A stretch of DNA of 64,000 bases from Bryobacteraceae bacterium (GTDB lineage: Bacteria > Acidobacteriota > Terriglobia > Bryobacterales > Bryobacteraceae), in the NCBI GenBank assembly GCA_029975915.1, contig JARKOC010000034.1, positions 98,328-162,327 on the forward strand. The letters run 5' to 3'. This document shows, piece after piece, positions 53,711-63,868 of the stretch. Both the position numbers and the translations under genes were made by a program. Each line of letters begins with the position of its first letter. The first letter of the stretch is position 1. The notes below the pieces were generated by a model. It had not been told where the DNA came from. It made no database searches and saw nothing but the letters and a program-made list of their open reading frames with translations.

Positions 53711-55706
53711 CCTGCCAATCGGCGGCGTTTCCGTGAAATCCAGGCTGATCATCAGTTACCTGGTGATCCTCGGCATAGGCGGGCTTGCCACTTCGATCGT
53801 CGGCTCTTGGATCGTCAGTTCGACGATCATGATGCAGGCTGTCACCTCGGCCGACAATACTTTGGCCACGGCTCTCAGCGTCTACAATCAACAACTCGAC
53901 GGCCTGAGGAATGCAGTCCAGATCGGCGCGTCCGGCACCACGATCCCCCACTACCTTGCCTCCGGGGATCGCCTTAAACTGTCCGCCTACCTCGAATCCA
54001 TCCGCAAGAGCGCCGCTTTTGATTTCCTGAGCCTCTCTGATGGGCGCGGGCGCGTCATCGTCAGGCTGTCCCGCAATTCGAGCACCGGCGACGATGTTTC
54101 TGGGATCAGTGTGGTTAGGGCGGCTACGTCAGGCAAGGTAGCCTCATCGACAGAGATCCTCGACGATACCCAACTCAGGCGGGAGGATCCATCGCTGGCT
54201 GAGCGGGCGCGGACCCCTCTCATCGACGCGCCCAACACCGTGCATCCTTCCAAGACGGAGGAGTCCTCGGGCATGGTGTTGGTGGCCGCCGCGCCCGTGC
54301 CCGGCGATGAAGGTACGATCGTTGGCGTCTTGTACGGGGGGATTCTGCTCAACAGAAACTTCGGGCTTGTTGACAGGGTATGGGAGCTCCTGTTCCGTGC
54401 CCCTCAACCAACGGGTCAAGACCTTGGAAACGTGAGCATTTTTCAGGGCGGATTCCGCATTGCTACGACCGTCAAGCTTCCAGGCGGCGAACGTGCGGTC
54501 GGCACCGGCGTGGATCCAAAGGTTCACTCCGTTCTTACCGAGGGAGGGAGGGACTGGAGCGGGCGCACCCTTGTCGTCGACGAGTACCACATCAGCCGCT
54601 ACCATGCGATCAAGAATCTCGAAGGCAAGACCATCGGCATGCTCTCAGCCGGGTTGCTCGAATCTACCTACACCTCGATCCGTAACCGCGTCATCCTATC
54701 CTTCTTTGCCGTCGCTACCATTGGTTTCATATCCATCATCGGCATCACATACTACATGATCAGCAACATTACGCGCCCGATCGGTGAGATGGTGGAAGCA
54801 ACCCGCAACATCACCGCCGGACGATTCGACCAGGAGGTCTACTCCAGCGCGCACGGTGAAATCGCCTTGCTGGCAAATTCTTTCAATACCATGCTCAAGA
54901 GCTTGCGTCAGATGAAGGCGGATCTTGAGGAGTGGGGCCGGACGCTGGAGGCTAAGGTTCGCAAACGGACAGAGGAACTGGGCGAAATGCAGGCTCGTGT
55001 TGCCCAATCCGAGCGATTGGCTTCCGTGGGCATGTTGGCCGCCGGTGTCGCGCACGAAATCAACAATCCTCTCGGGGCAATCCTTTCGCTCACCCAATTA
55101 ACACTTGAAGACGTGCCCGAAGGCGATCCCAACCGCGAGAACCTGGAGGAGGTTGTCCGTCAAAGCGAGCGCTGCCGTGGAATCGTGAGGGGGCTTTTGG
55201 ATTTCTCCCGGCAATCTGAAGTCCGCACTGATCTGGTAGACCTGAACGGGATCATCGAGGAGACGCTCCAGATGGTATCGAAGCAGGCTATGTTCTTCAA
55301 CGTGAGCATCGTGAAGAACCTCGCCCCACAACTTCCGCCAGTGGTGGCCAGCCGTTCACAATTCCACCAAGTCTTCATGAACATCATCATGAATGCCGTC
55401 CAGGCCATGGACGAGAAAGGCGCACTCACACTCTCCACTTGCTACAACGCTGAGAAGGATGCCGTTGAGGTCAGCATCTCTGACACTGGCAGAGGTATTC
55501 CGCCCGATCAGATCGATAGGATCTTTGACCCATTCTTTACGACCAAGGAGAGCGGACATGGCACCGGGTTAGGGCTGTCCATCTCCTACGGCATTATCAC
55601 TGCGCACCACGGGACCATCCGCGTCGAAAGCAAGCTCGGTCAAGGGACGGCCTTCACCATCTCCATGCCTGTTGCGCAAGGCTGTCAACAGGAGACCGAC
55701 GGTTGA
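53700..55706 (+). CDS. Membrane sensor histidine kinase with Cache-like and HAMP domains
   Basis: A 668-residue kinase. TM1 (LIISYLVILGIGGLATSIVGS), a Cache-like extracytoplasmic region (about 45-320), TM2 (FFAVATIGFISIIGITYYM), HAMP (NITRPIGEMVEATRNITAGRFD), a coiled coil, H-box LASVGMLAAGVAHEINNPLG, N-box FMNIIMNAVQAM and G-boxes DTGRGIPPD and GTGLGLSISYGI. It may sense a small molecule and feed the REC proteins at the operon head. The start overlaps the hydrogenase large-subunit gene; the TGA overlaps the protease start. Confidence 0.93.
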   Translation: MRLSLPIGGVSVKSRLIISYLVILGIGGLATSIVGSWIVSSTIMMQAVTSADNTLATALSVYNQQLDGLRNAVQIGASGTTIPHYLASGDRLKLSAYLESIRKSAAFDFLSLSDGRGRVIVRLSRNSSTGDDVSGISVVRAATSGKVASSTEILDDTQLRREDPSLAERARTPLIDAPNTVHPSKTEESSGMVLVAAAPVPGDEGTIVGVLYGGILLNRNFGLVDRVWELLFRAPQPTGQDLGNVSIFQGGFRIATTVKLPGGERAVGTGVDPKVHSVLTEGGRDWSGRTLVVDEYHISRYHAIKNLEGKTIGMLSAGLLESTYTSIRNRVILSFFAVATIGFISIIGITYYMISNITRPIGEMVEATRNITAGRFDQEVYSSAHGEIALLANSFNTMLKSLRQMKADLEEWGRTLEAKVRKRTEELGEMQARVAQSERLASVGMLAAGVAHEINNPLGAILSLTQLTLEDVPEGDPNRENLEEVVRQSERCRGIVRGLLDFSRQSEVRTDLVDLNGIIEETLQMVSKQAMFFNVSIVKNLAPQLPPVVASRSQFHQVFMNIIMNAVQAMDEKGALTLSTCYNAEKDAVEVSISDTGRGIPPDQIDRIFDPFFTTKESGHGTGLGLSISYGIITAHHGTIRVESKLGQGTAFTISMPVAQGCQQETDG

Positions 55707-56179
55707 AAGAGAATTTGATGATTTGCCTGGGGAATCCGATGATGGGTGACGACGGTGTCGGCTGGCATCTCTTCCGCCGCCTTACGGCAACCAGCTCGGT
55801 GCCCGAGCACTGGGAGATCATTTTCGCGGGCTCGGACCTGTTTGCTGCCGCCCTGGCCATGGAAGGGCGCCGGCTGGTCGTCTTGCTTGATGCAATGGAA
55901 AGTCCTCCTCCTTATGGAAGAGTCGAATTGGTTGAATGCGAACGGCTGCCTTTCGATAGCTTGCGCAAGAATGCCCATCAGTTCTCCGCCGCCGAGTCCT
56001 TGCGGCTCCTGCAATTGACTACAGAAGGTTTGAAGGGCGTCCGATTCGTCCTGGCGGGGGTAGCGGTGGAATCAGTGAGATTCGGCTCGGACTTGTCGGC
56101 GGAACTCTCCGCCCGGATTCCCCAGATTGCGGACGAACTGACTCGTCACCTACTGGAAGACTTCGTGAAGAAGAAGTGA
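55703..56179 (+). CDS. Hydrogenase maturation protease (HycI/HyaD family)
   Basis: A 158-residue protease with the family opening LMICLGNPMMGDDGVGWHL and the second metal residues in VLLDAMES. It should cut the C-terminal peptide after His426 of the large subunit. The TTG start overlaps the kinase stop (TTGA); an ATG at 55718 is an alternative. It is the last gene of the operon; other hyp maturation genes are not in the window. Confidence 0.9.
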   Translation: MKENLMICLGNPMMGDDGVGWHLFRRLTATSSVPEHWEIIFAGSDLFAAALAMEGRRLVVLLDAMESPPPYGRVELVECERLPFDSLRKNAHQFSAAESLRLLQLTTEGLKGVRFVLAGVAVESVRFGSDLSAELSARIPQIADELTRHLLEDFVKKK

Positions 56180-56190
56180 GGCGCCATTGG

Positions 56191-56264
56191 TGGCTGGGAG
56201 GCAGGGACTCGAACCCCGATACGCAGATCCAGAGTCTGCAGTCTTACCATTAGACGACCTCCCA
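56191..56264 (-). tRNA. tRNA-Gln (anticodon CTG)
   Basis: A 74-nt cloverleaf on the minus strand: acceptor TGGGAGG with U1-A72 (typical of Gln), anticodon loop CTCTGGA giving CTG, TPsiC arm GGTTCGAGTCC and encoded CCA. It lies 11 bp after the hydrogenase operon on the opposite strand. Confidence 0.95.
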
Positions 56265-56345
56265 ACTCTGGCGATTTCAGTATATCAAAGCCTCAGACGC
56301 GTGAGCACTCTTTGGGATAGCATGTTCAGCGGAGGTCCACTAAAT

Positions 56346-57506
56346 ATGACGACAGACCGCAGACACTTCATTGCCGGGGCCGCCGGCTTGGCCGGCGCCA
56401 ATCGACTGAGCGCAAACGACAAGCCAACTTACGGCTTGATCGCTGCCGGAGGACGCGGCCGCTATCTGAGCCGCGCATTCACCCAACTGGGCGCCCAATG
56501 CGTTGCAGTCTGCGACGCTTACGAACCGAATATGGAAGCGGCGTTGAAAGACACTCCAGGCGCCAAGAAGTTCATCGAGCACGAAGCACTGCTCGCCATG
56601 CCGGGGATCGACTTCGTGATCTGCGCCGGCCCCGACCATTGGCATGTTCCGCACTTGCTCGACGCGCTGAAGGCCGGCAAAGACGTCTATACGGAAAAGC
56701 CACTGGCCCGCACCCTCGCCGAAGGTGCGCGGGCCGTTAAGGCGGTAAAGGCGAGCGGAAAGATCGTTCAGGTCGGCATGCAGCGCCGCAGCGCGCCGTC
56801 GCTGCACGAAGCAAAAAAAATCATCGATGCTGGCAAACTCGGCCGCATCACCATGACCAAGGCGCAGTGGAATTGGAACACTTCGAGGCCGCTGAACAAC
56901 TCGCCGCTCGAAGGCGAGCTGCATTGGAACAGATTCCTCGGCTCGGCCCCGAAACGGCCCGTCGAGCCGATGCGTTGGCGATCCTGGCGAGTGTTCAAGG
57001 ACTACGCAGGCGGCAATATGACCGATCAGGGGACCCACTTAATGGACGTCGTTCTTTGGTTCACAGGCAAGGGTGTACCGAAATCGGCTGTCGCCCAGGG
57101 CTACATCGCCAAGATGACTGGCGCCGAACACCCGGATGTCTTCAGTGCGGTCTTCGATCACGGCGACATGCTTACCACGTGGACTCTCGACTATGCCAAC
57201 GCGTATGAGAACGGCTGGCAGATCCTTTTTATGGGCGACGAAGGGACAATGCGGCTGGACGATGCCGGCGTCACGGTCTGGAAGGAGCCGTGGCATCAGA
57301 ACCGGACTCCCATGGTTGAGATGAAGGCGCCGGTACCGATTGAACCTCACATTCAGAACTTTCTGGACTGCATCAAGTCGCGCCAGCAACCCAATTGCAC
57401 AGTGGAGATCGCTCAGGCTGCTGTCGCCGGTCCACACTTGGCGAATATCGCCATGTTCGAGGGCCGCAAGGCAAAACTCGCCGCGGACTTGGTGACAATC
57501 AGTTAG
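56346..57506 (+). CDS. Gfo/Idh/MocA family oxidoreductase with twin-arginine leader
   Basis: A 386-residue protein with a twin-arginine-like leader (MTTDRRHFIAGAAGLAG), the NAD(P)-binding loop YGLIAAGGRGRYL, the family motif EKPLARTLAEG and the downstream GGNMTDQGTHLMDVV with the catalytic His. GGAGG 9 bp before the ATG supports this start. Exported relatives act on sugars or sugar derivatives; the substrate is unknown. Confidence 0.88.
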   Translation: MTTDRRHFIAGAAGLAGANRLSANDKPTYGLIAAGGRGRYLSRAFTQLGAQCVAVCDAYEPNMEAALKDTPGAKKFIEHEALLAMPGIDFVICAGPDHWHVPHLLDALKAGKDVYTEKPLARTLAEGARAVKAVKASGKIVQVGMQRRSAPSLHEAKKIIDAGKLGRITMTKAQWNWNTSRPLNNSPLEGELHWNRFLGSAPKRPVEPMRWRSWRVFKDYAGGNMTDQGTHLMDVVLWFTGKGVPKSAVAQGYIAKMTGAEHPDVFSAVFDHGDMLTTWTLDYANAYENGWQILFMGDEGTMRLDDAGVTVWKEPWHQNRTPMVEMKAPVPIEPHIQNFLDCIKSRQQPNCTVEIAQAAVAGPHLANIAMFEGRKAKLAADLVTIS

Positions 57507-57595
57507 CAGGCAGTGCGGTCTCGTAGTGGCGGGGGGCTGAGCGGCCCTCCGCACTGTGAATGAAACTCGAAGCTGGTTCGCACGTCTAGACATTT

Positions 57596-58156
57596 ATGAG
57601 AGTAATCGTTCTGTTTGCCGTACTCGCTCTGGGCCTCCAGGCGCAATCGGTTCACTTCGGCGTTAAGGGCGGCTTGCCGCTGAACGACGCAATCGACGCT
57701 ACCGGCAACTTCAGATCGGACTTCAAGCACTTTACCTTTGGTCCAATGGTGGACATCTTTCTGCCTGCGGGTTTGGGATTCGAAGTCGATGCGCTCTACA
57801 AGAAAACCGGCTACAGGATGGCACTCGGAGCCGCTGCGGCGACTGAAGACCATAGCGCTGGCTCCTGGGAGTTTCCCCTGCTCTTGAAGTACCGTTTGCC
57901 CGGCGAGGCCCTACGGCCCTATGTGTCGGGCGGCTACGTTTTCCGCAGCATCGGGGATATGGCGCGGCTGGAACGCAGCGGCAGCCATGGCGTAGCACTA
58001 GGAGCAGGATTGCTGCTTGACTTCAAACTGGTGAAGTTTTCTCCGGAGATACGTTACACACGCTGGAACAACGACGTCTTCAGCGGGTCGGCGCAGCCGG
58101 TGACTCTTAAGTCAGTCAAGAATCAGGCAGAGTTCCTGATCGGGTTCACATTTTAG
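57596..58156 (+). CDS. Outer-membrane beta-barrel protein
   Basis: A 186-residue protein with a signal-like N-terminus (VIVLFAVLALGLQAQSVHFGVKGG) and alternating aromatic/hydrophobic strands (GLGFEVDALYKKTGY, LRPYVSGGYVFRS, VKFSPEIRYTRW), ending in Phe (FLIGFTF), as usual for outer-membrane barrels. No named family is recognised. It lies 89 bp after the oxidoreductase gene. Confidence 0.7.
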   Translation: MRVIVLFAVLALGLQAQSVHFGVKGGLPLNDAIDATGNFRSDFKHFTFGPMVDIFLPAGLGFEVDALYKKTGYRMALGAAAATEDHSAGSWEFPLLLKYRLPGEALRPYVSGGYVFRSIGDMARLERSGSHGVALGAGLLLDFKLVKFSPEIRYTRWNNDVFSGSAQPVTLKSVKNQAEFLIGFTF

Positions 58157-58250
58157 CTCGAGCGAGAGGTGAACTCTCCTATATCCGCATGAACAGACAT
58201 TGAGATCAAGATCCTCCGCGATGACGGCGCGAGCCAAGTCCCACTGCCAG

Positions 58251-59027
58251 TTAACGGATTAAGCCGGTCATCGGAGAACTCGCCGAAGCGTAGAGTTTCT
58301 TCTCCATGCGTCCGGCCTCGAAGGCAAGGCGTCCGGCCTCAACGCCATGCCTCATAGCCGTGGCCATCTTCACCGCATCCTGAGCGGCGGCAATGGCAGT
58401 GTTCATTAGGATTCCGTCAAACCCCATCTCCATGGCGATGCACGCATCCGAGGCTGTGCCCACGCCGGCATCGACGATCAACGGCACCTCGGAGATCTGC
58501 TCGCGCAAAATCTGCAACGCAGGGTAGTTTTGCACCCCCAGGCCAGAACCGATGGGGGCCGCCAGAGGCATCACGGCCGAGGCGCCCGCGTCGATCAGGC
58601 GCTTCGCAGTGATCAGGTCGTCGTTGGTGTAGGGCAGAACGACGAAGCCTTCCTTGACCAGGATCTTGGTGGCCTCCACCAGGCCGAAGACATCCGGATA
58701 GAGGGTCTTTTCGTCGCCAATCACTTCGAGCTTGACCCAGTTCGACAGACCCAGTTCACGGGCCAGCATGGCCGTGCGGACGGCGTCCTCGACGTTGTAG
58801 CAGGCAGCGGTGTTGGGCAGCAGGAAGTACTTCGAGCGGTCGATGTAGTCGAGCATCGACTCCTTGGTCTTGTCGGTCAAGTTCACGCGCCGTACGGCGA
58901 CCGTCACCACTTCGGCGCCGGAGGCCGAGTGGCACAACTGCATCTCTTCAAAGCTGCGGTACTTGCCTGTACCAATCATGAGCCGCGAACGAAAGGTGCG
59001 GCCTGCAATAGTGAACTGTTCTGCCAT
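58251..59027 (-). CDS. thiG: Thiazole synthase ThiG
   Basis: A 258-residue TIM-barrel enzyme of thiamine synthesis. It has [19 protein letters not shown], the Schiff-base Lys in [24 protein letters not shown] and [20 protein letters not shown]. The ATG at 59027 is only 1 bp after GGAGGT, an unusually tight ribosome-site spacing. No other thi gene and no TPP riboswitch are seen nearby. Confidence 0.93.
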   Translation of the reverse strand: MAEQFTIAGRTFRSRLMIGTGKYRSFEEMQLCHSASGAEVVTVAVRRVNLTDKTKESMLDYIDRSKYFLLPNTAACYNVEDAVRTAMLARELGLSNWVKLEVIGDEKTLYPDVFGLVEATKILVKEGFVVLPYTNDDLITAKRLIDAGASAVMPLAAPIGSGLGVQNYPALQILREQISEVPLIVDAGVGTASDACIAMEMGFDGILMNTAIAAAQDAVKMATAMRHGVEAGRLAFEAGRMEKKLYASASSPMTGLIR

Positions 59028-59190
59028 ACCTCCATTGTAGGGCGGCGAGGCGATCAAATCAGATGAGGCTGACCGAATTGGCGCCGGCGCGCGGGCGCGG
59101 CATACCGTCAGCTGGCTAGAATTGGAAGACCGCACGCCGCTGGCGCAAGCGTGACGCGCGCGGCGCTTCACTAGCCCAAGGAGAACGCCT

Positions 59191-60255
59191 GTGGACCGAA
59201 GATCGTTTATCACCGCCTCGATGGCAGCGCCTGCTGCCGCTGTCGCGCCTAGCGCCCAGAGCGGGAACCTTGCAGAACGGCCTCTGCGCTGCGGACCCGA
59301 TGGCACTTTCCGGGTTCTGGCCATCTCCGATCTGCATTACACGCCAAAGCGGGATGCGCACGGCATTGCCCTGACCGGACAGTTGATCGACACCGACAAA
59401 CCTGGCCTGGTGATTGTCAACGGCGACTGCATTTCGGGAAAGAGTTGCGAGACCGCTGAAGGCCTCCGCGCCGCAATCGGGCATGTCGCCGAGGCGATGG
59501 AGAAGAAACGGGTCCCATGGGCGATCACGTTCGGCAACCACGACCAGGAGCACCTGCCAAAGACAAGCGTCGACAAAGACGCCGTTTTGGCTCTGTACGC
59601 GGGCTACGCGCACAACATGAACGGCGGGTATCAGCGGGGGCTCACCGGCTGCGGCAACAAAGTCCTGATGATTTGGGACACATCTGGGCAACAGCTGGTC
59701 TACTGCGTCTGGCTCATCGATTCGAATGAGTACTTCCAGGACGGGAAGAACAGGTCCTACGACTGGATTCACGCCGATCAGATCGATTGGTACCGCCAGA
59801 CATCTATCGAGTTGGAGAGGCAGCATGGCGCGAAAATTCCGGGCCTGATGTTCTTCCACATTCCTTTGCAGGAATTCAACGAGATGGTGAATAAGGTCAA
59901 GATTATTGGCGCCCGGCACGAACCGGAGATGCCGTCGCCCGTCAACAGCGGCATGTTTGCTGCGATCGCGGACAGGGGGGATGTCCGTGGTATTTACTGC
60001 GGCCACGACCATGTAAACAACTACGTCGGGCGCTGGCGAGGCATTGAGCTTGGTTATGACGGCTCACTGGGGCATTACGCGTATCCACGTATCGACCCCG
60101 ATGATCCCGCCAATGGCCGTGTCCGCGGCGGGAGAGTCTTCGAAATCACCGCTGGAAAACCTGCCCATCAAACCACCTGGATGCGGTTCAAGGACGGATC
60201 GAAGAACTGGGAAGCCGCGTCGCCGGCCTACATCAAAGACAGTCTCAAGACTTAG
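59191..60255 (+). CDS. Metallophosphoesterase (calcineurin-like)
   Basis: A 354-residue enzyme with a twin-arginine-like leader ([18 protein letters not shown]) and the two-metal motifs ISDLHY, NGDCI, GNHDQE, MFFHIPL and CGHDHVNN. The family hydrolyses phosphate esters and probably acts outside the cytoplasm. A GTG start is assumed. It is divergent from thiG and overlaps the convergent membrane-protein gene by 11 bp. Confidence 0.88.
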   Translation: MDRRSFITASMAAPAAAVAPSAQSGNLAERPLRCGPDGTFRVLAISDLHYTPKRDAHGIALTGQLIDTDKPGLVIVNGDCISGKSCETAEGLRAAIGHVAEAMEKKRVPWAITFGNHDQEHLPKTSVDKDAVLALYAGYAHNMNGGYQRGLTGCGNKVLMIWDTSGQQLVYCVWLIDSNEYFQDGKNRSYDWIHADQIDWYRQTSIELERQHGAKIPGLMFFHIPLQEFNEMVNKVKIIGARHEPEMPSPVNSGMFAAIADRGDVRGIYCGHDHVNNYVGRWRGIELGYDGSLGHYAYPRIDPDDPANGRVRGGRVFEITAGKPAHQTTWMRFKDGSKNWEAASPAYIKDSLKT

Positions 60256-61039
60256 CCGGAATGTCGGGGAGGGTCTGCTCGTACTTGAGTTCGGAACCGA
60301 ACATCGAGTGCGGAATCAGATAGACGGCAAAGGTGGCGATGGCCGCGAAGGCGACCCACTTGGGCGATTTGCGCCACGCCGCAAGCGCCCAAAGTAACCA
60401 TGCGACCGCCGTCTTGTTGTCGGTCAAGTCCGTGCCGAGCGGCCAGCCGGTCCAATAAGCGCCGAAAGCGTATTTCTGCACGATGGGACCGAGGATCATG
60501 CCTCCGGCAGTCAACAGCAAGAAAGTCGGCCAGATGTAGCTCGTAGAGGGAGAAGGCCGGAGAAGTTCCAGCCCGGCGCGCGCCGAGAGGAGCAATCCGA
60601 GAAACATCGCCAGGATGTGGGGATGCAAGATCCAGATCGGGACATCGCCCCGAAAGCGAATGATGACCGGGCTGCCGTGCAATGTCACCCGTTCGCCGTC
60701 TTTTTGTAAGATGACGCGATACTCAAGTTTGCCGGCGGGTGGTTGTTCAGGAAGACTGGCCGCGAGCTGGCCGCCGCGCCGCTGCATATCCACATAGGTC
60801 CAGCGGTCTGCGGTTTTGTGGCGTTTCCAGGCCAGAGTCCCAGTGATGGGAGGTGCGGCTTCGACGCTGACCTCCGCATCTCCGCGAGGATGCGTCCGGA
60901 TGAGACGGTACTTCACGTCAACGCCGCCGACCTTCGTCGTACCCCGGGCAGGATAGGAGGGCCCGGTCATTCGCTGGTAAATGGCCGAGGCTAGGGTGAT
61001 GATCACGGCCAGGACCCAAAGAACCCAGGACTTTTTCAT
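60245..61039 (-). CDS. Integral membrane protein of unknown function
   Basis: A 264-residue protein: an N-terminal TM (WVLWVLAVIITLASAIY), a beta-rich extracytoplasmic part (about 25-135) and four to five TM segments in the C-terminal half (WILHPHILAMFLGLLLSA, YIWPTFLLLTAGGMILGPIV and others). The ATG at 61039 overlaps the dehydrogenase stop (ATGA), so both are coupled. No family name is certain; a role in envelope polysaccharide work is suggested only by context. Confidence 0.7.
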   Translation of the reverse strand: MKKSWVLWVLAVIITLASAIYQRMTGPSYPARGTTKVGGVDVKYRLIRTHPRGDAEVSVEAAPPITGTLAWKRHKTADRWTYVDMQRRGGQLAASLPEQPPAGKLEYRVILQKDGERVTLHGSPVIIRFRGDVPIWILHPHILAMFLGLLLSARAGLELLRPSPSTSYIWPTFLLLTAGGMILGPIVQKYAFGAYWTGWPLGTDLTDNKTAVAWLLWALAAWRKSPKWVAFAAIATFAVYLIPHSMFGSELKYEQTLPDIPAKS

Positions 61040-62397
61040 GGCACCGTAAGGAACCGGAAACCGGCGCCTTCCATCGCCGTCCGATCGAGCGAACTGCGGC
61101 CATCGATGACGACGCGGTTTCTCATACGCGAACCGAGAGCCGGCCAGTCCAGCCGCAGATAGTCGGCCCATTCGGTGACCAGGATTACCGCGTCCGCATC
61201 GTCAAAGGCCTCTTCCGGCGTCGCCGCGACGACCACATCGAGTTCGGCGTGTTCCCGTGCGAAAGCCAATGCCGCCACTGGATCGTGGGCTACCACTGTG
61301 GCGCCGTGTTGAACCAGACGCCGCGCAATGTCGATGGAGGGAGCCTCGCGCAGGTCATCTGTATCGGGTTTGAATGCAAGGCCGAGCAGCGCGATTCGGC
61401 GTCCTTTGAGTATCTTCAACTCGCCAAGCAGTTTCTCGACTACCAGCACCCGCTGCCGGTTGTTGACGTCGCGCGCTGCTGAAACGATCGGCATGGCCAG
61501 CCCGTACTCTCCCGCCGTGGCAACCAGCGCTGACGTGTCCTTCCCGAAACAAGAGCCGCCCCACCCCAGTCCGGCCTGAAGAAAGCGCGGCCCAATGCGG
61601 GTGTCCAGCCCGATGCCTCGGGCGACCTCGCGAACATTGGCGCCAACGCGTTCGGCCAGGTTCCCGATTTCGTTGATGAAGCTGATCTTCAGAGCTAGAA
61701 ACGCGTTGGCGGCATACTTGATGAGTTCGGCCGAGGCAAGGTCAGTCGCCACCAGGCTGACCTTTGTCATCCCATCGGGACGCGGCAGGAAGGCTGGCGC
61801 TGGGAAATCCTGCTCAAGCAGCGGTTGGTACAGCTCTGTCAGGACCTCCAACGCCCTCCGATTGTCAACGCCGATCACTACCCGATCGGGGTATAGCGAG
61901 TCTAGTAACGCTGTCCCTTCGCGCAGGAATTCAGGGTTCGAAGCCACGGCAAATAAGCCGTCTGCCTTCGCACCATTCGCTTTCTCGAATGCCGACCTGA
62001 TCAACGACTCAACCCAATTACCCGACCCGATCGGCACGGTGCTCTTGTTTACGACCACCGTGAACTCGCCCCCCAGATACCGGCCAACCTGTTCGCTTGC
62101 CGTGCGCAGATAACGCAGATCCGGCGAGCCGTCAGGCGACGGCGGAGTCCCAACGGCTATGATCACGACGTCTGCCTGCGGCACGGCCAACGCGTAGTCG
62201 CACGTGAACTTGATCTTGTCCCGCGCGGCCAAGAGGAGTTCGGCCAAGCCGGGCTCATAGATCGGAATCCTGCCGTCCAGAAGCGCGTTGATCTTCTCTT
62301 CGTTCGTATCGAGGCAAACAACGTCGTGCCCGAGCCAGGCAATGCACACTCCCGTAGTCAGCCCGACGTACCCTGTCCCCAGGATTGCTACTTTCAT
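61036..62397 (-). CDS. UDP-glucose/GDP-mannose dehydrogenase family
   Basis: A 453-residue enzyme: NAD-binding MKVAILGTGYVGLTTGVCIAW, the conserved STVPIGSGN, PEFLREGTA and the catalytic Cys in GWGGSCFGKDTSAL. This is the UDP-glucose 6-dehydrogenase type that makes UDP-glucuronate for polysaccharides. GDP-mannose dehydrogenase activity cannot be excluded. It overlaps the next gene, a membrane protein. Confidence 0.9.
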   Translation of the reverse strand: MKVAILGTGYVGLTTGVCIAWLGHDVVCLDTNEEKINALLDGRIPIYEPGLAELLLAARDKIKFTCDYALAVPQADVVIIAVGTPPSPDGSPDLRYLRTASEQVGRYLGGEFTVVVNKSTVPIGSGNWVESLIRSAFEKANGAKADGLFAVASNPEFLREGTALLDSLYPDRVVIGVDNRRALEVLTELYQPLLEQDFPAPAFLPRPDGMTKVSLVATDLASAELIKYAANAFLALKISFINEIGNLAERVGANVREVARGIGLDTRIGPRFLQAGLGWGGSCFGKDTSALVATAGEYGLAMPIVSAARDVNNRQRVLVVEKLLGELKILKGRRIALLGLAFKPDTDDLREAPSIDIARRLVQHGATVVAHDPVAALAFAREHAELDVVVAATPEEAFDDADAVILVTEWADYLRLDWPALGSRMRNRVVIDGRSSLDRTAMEGAGFRFLTVP

Positions 62398-62415
62398 AGA
62401 CCAGTTATCAGCGTA

Positions 62416-63846
62416 TCAGCCTTTAATCACGCCCATTGGCCGTAATCGGGCCACGCGCGCAGCCAATCCAGCCAAACACACAGTTTCAATGACCTCATCG
62501 ACGTCCTTGTATGCTTCCGGGACCTCTTCGATGATGCCATCCCGCGTCTCGGACCGTACGATGATCCCCTTTCTACTCAAGCTTTCTCTGACATCGGCGG
62601 CGTCTCGCCCCGCCTTCGCCGCATGACGGCTCAGCAGGCGGCCTGCGCCGTGACAGACGCTGCCAAACGTCTCCTCCATCGCTCCTTCCCGCCCGGCTAG
62701 CACCCAGGACGCTGTCCCCATCGAGCCGGGCACAAGGACCGGCTGACCGGCGGCGCGGTATTCGGATGGGACTGCCGGATGATGCGGAGGAAAGGCGCGG
62801 GTGGCTCCCTTCCGATGAACCAGGACATCGCGCTCTCGGCCTTCCCACTGGTGACGTTCGCGATTGGCGATGTTGTGGCACACATCATAGACAACTGACA
62901 GCTTCGTGCTCTTCCCGAAGACGCGTTCGAATGATCCCCTGACAAGGTGAGTCATCGCCTGGCGGTTTGCCCAGGCGAAGTTTGCAGCTGCTCGCATCGC
63001 CCCTAGGTACTGTTGCCCTTCCGGCGACCCTATAGGCACACAGGCAAGCTGGCGGTCTGGTAATTCGATCCCGTACTTTTTAATTGCCACGCCGATCCGT
63101 TGGAGGGCGTCTGTGCAGACCTGATGGCCCAATCCGCGCGACCCGGAGTGAATCAGTACGACCACCTGTCCTTCCTGCAATCCGAAGGCGTTGGCCGCCG
63201 TGGCGTCGTGGATGGTCTCAACATACTGAATCTCCAGGAAATGATTGCCTGAACCAAGCGTGCCGACCTGTGGCGCGCCGCGCTGCTTCGCCCGCGCCGA
63301 AACCGCATCCGGGTCTGCCTGGTTCAGGCAGCCGCCCGCCTCGGACAGTCGAGCATCAGATGCCTCGCCGAAACCGTTTTCAACCATCCAAGGTGCGCCT
63401 CCGGCAAGGATCTGCTCCAGGTTCTTCCCGCCAACATTAAAACAACCTTTGCCCCCAGTGCCGCAGGGAACATCACGAAACACCTGGTCCACCAGCGATT
63501 TCAAATTCAAACGTACTTCCGATTCTTCCAAGCTGGTCCGAAGCAAACGCACGCCGCAATTGATGTCGTAGCCCACGCCACCGGGGCTCACTACGCCAGT
63601 CTCCCAATCCATCGCCGCCACGCCACCGATCGGGAATCCATAGCCCTGGTGAATATCGGGCATGGCCAGCGAGGGTCCGACGAGTCCCGGCAGACTTGCA
63701 ACATTGGCCGCCTGTTCAAGAGCCTTGTCCCTTTCGATCAGCCGCAGCAGGGGCTCGCTTGCGTAGAAGACGACATCGGTCCTCATCCAGGGGCTCGCGC
63801 CCTTTGAAACCTTGTGCTTAACCTCGCTCAGATGTTCGATCCTCAT
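62416..63846 (-). CDS. rtcB: RtcB-type RNA-splicing ligase
   Basis: A 476-residue RNA ligase with the metal and GTP-site motifs: DIHQGYGFPIGGVAAMD, GGVGYDINCGVRL, VGTLGSGNHFLEIQYVE, LIHSGSRGLGHQ and SVCHGAGRLLSR. It joins RNA 2',3'-cyclic phosphate or 3'-phosphate to 5'-OH ends, in tRNA splicing or RNA repair. The ATG at 63846 has GAGGG 8 bp upstream. The 3' end of a group II intron lies 22 bp upstream of this ATG. Confidence 0.95.
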   Translation of the reverse strand: MRIEHLSEVKHKVSKGASPWMRTDVVFYASEPLLRLIERDKALEQAANVASLPGLVGPSLAMPDIHQGYGFPIGGVAAMDWETGVVSPGGVGYDINCGVRLLRTSLEESEVRLNLKSLVDQVFRDVPCGTGGKGCFNVGGKNLEQILAGGAPWMVENGFGEASDARLSEAGGCLNQADPDAVSARAKQRGAPQVGTLGSGNHFLEIQYVETIHDATAANAFGLQEGQVVVLIHSGSRGLGHQVCTDALQRIGVAIKKYGIELPDRQLACVPIGSPEGQQYLGAMRAAANFAWANRQAMTHLVRGSFERVFGKSTKLSVVYDVCHNIANRERHQWEGRERDVLVHRKGATRAFPPHHPAVPSEYRAAGQPVLVPGSMGTASWVLAGREGAMEETFGSVCHGAGRLLSRHAAKAGRDAADVRESLSRKGIIVRSETRDGIIEEVPEAYKDVDEVIETVCLAGLAARVARLRPMGVIKG

Positions 63847-63868
63847 GGCACGGCCCTCGCAAATCGAC

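Noticed and set aside
56187..56345. N-terminal extension of the Gfo/Idh/MocA oxidoreductase
   Set aside because: The extension is the antisense of tRNA-Gln; the ATG at 56346 has a good ribosome site and gives a twin-arginine leader.
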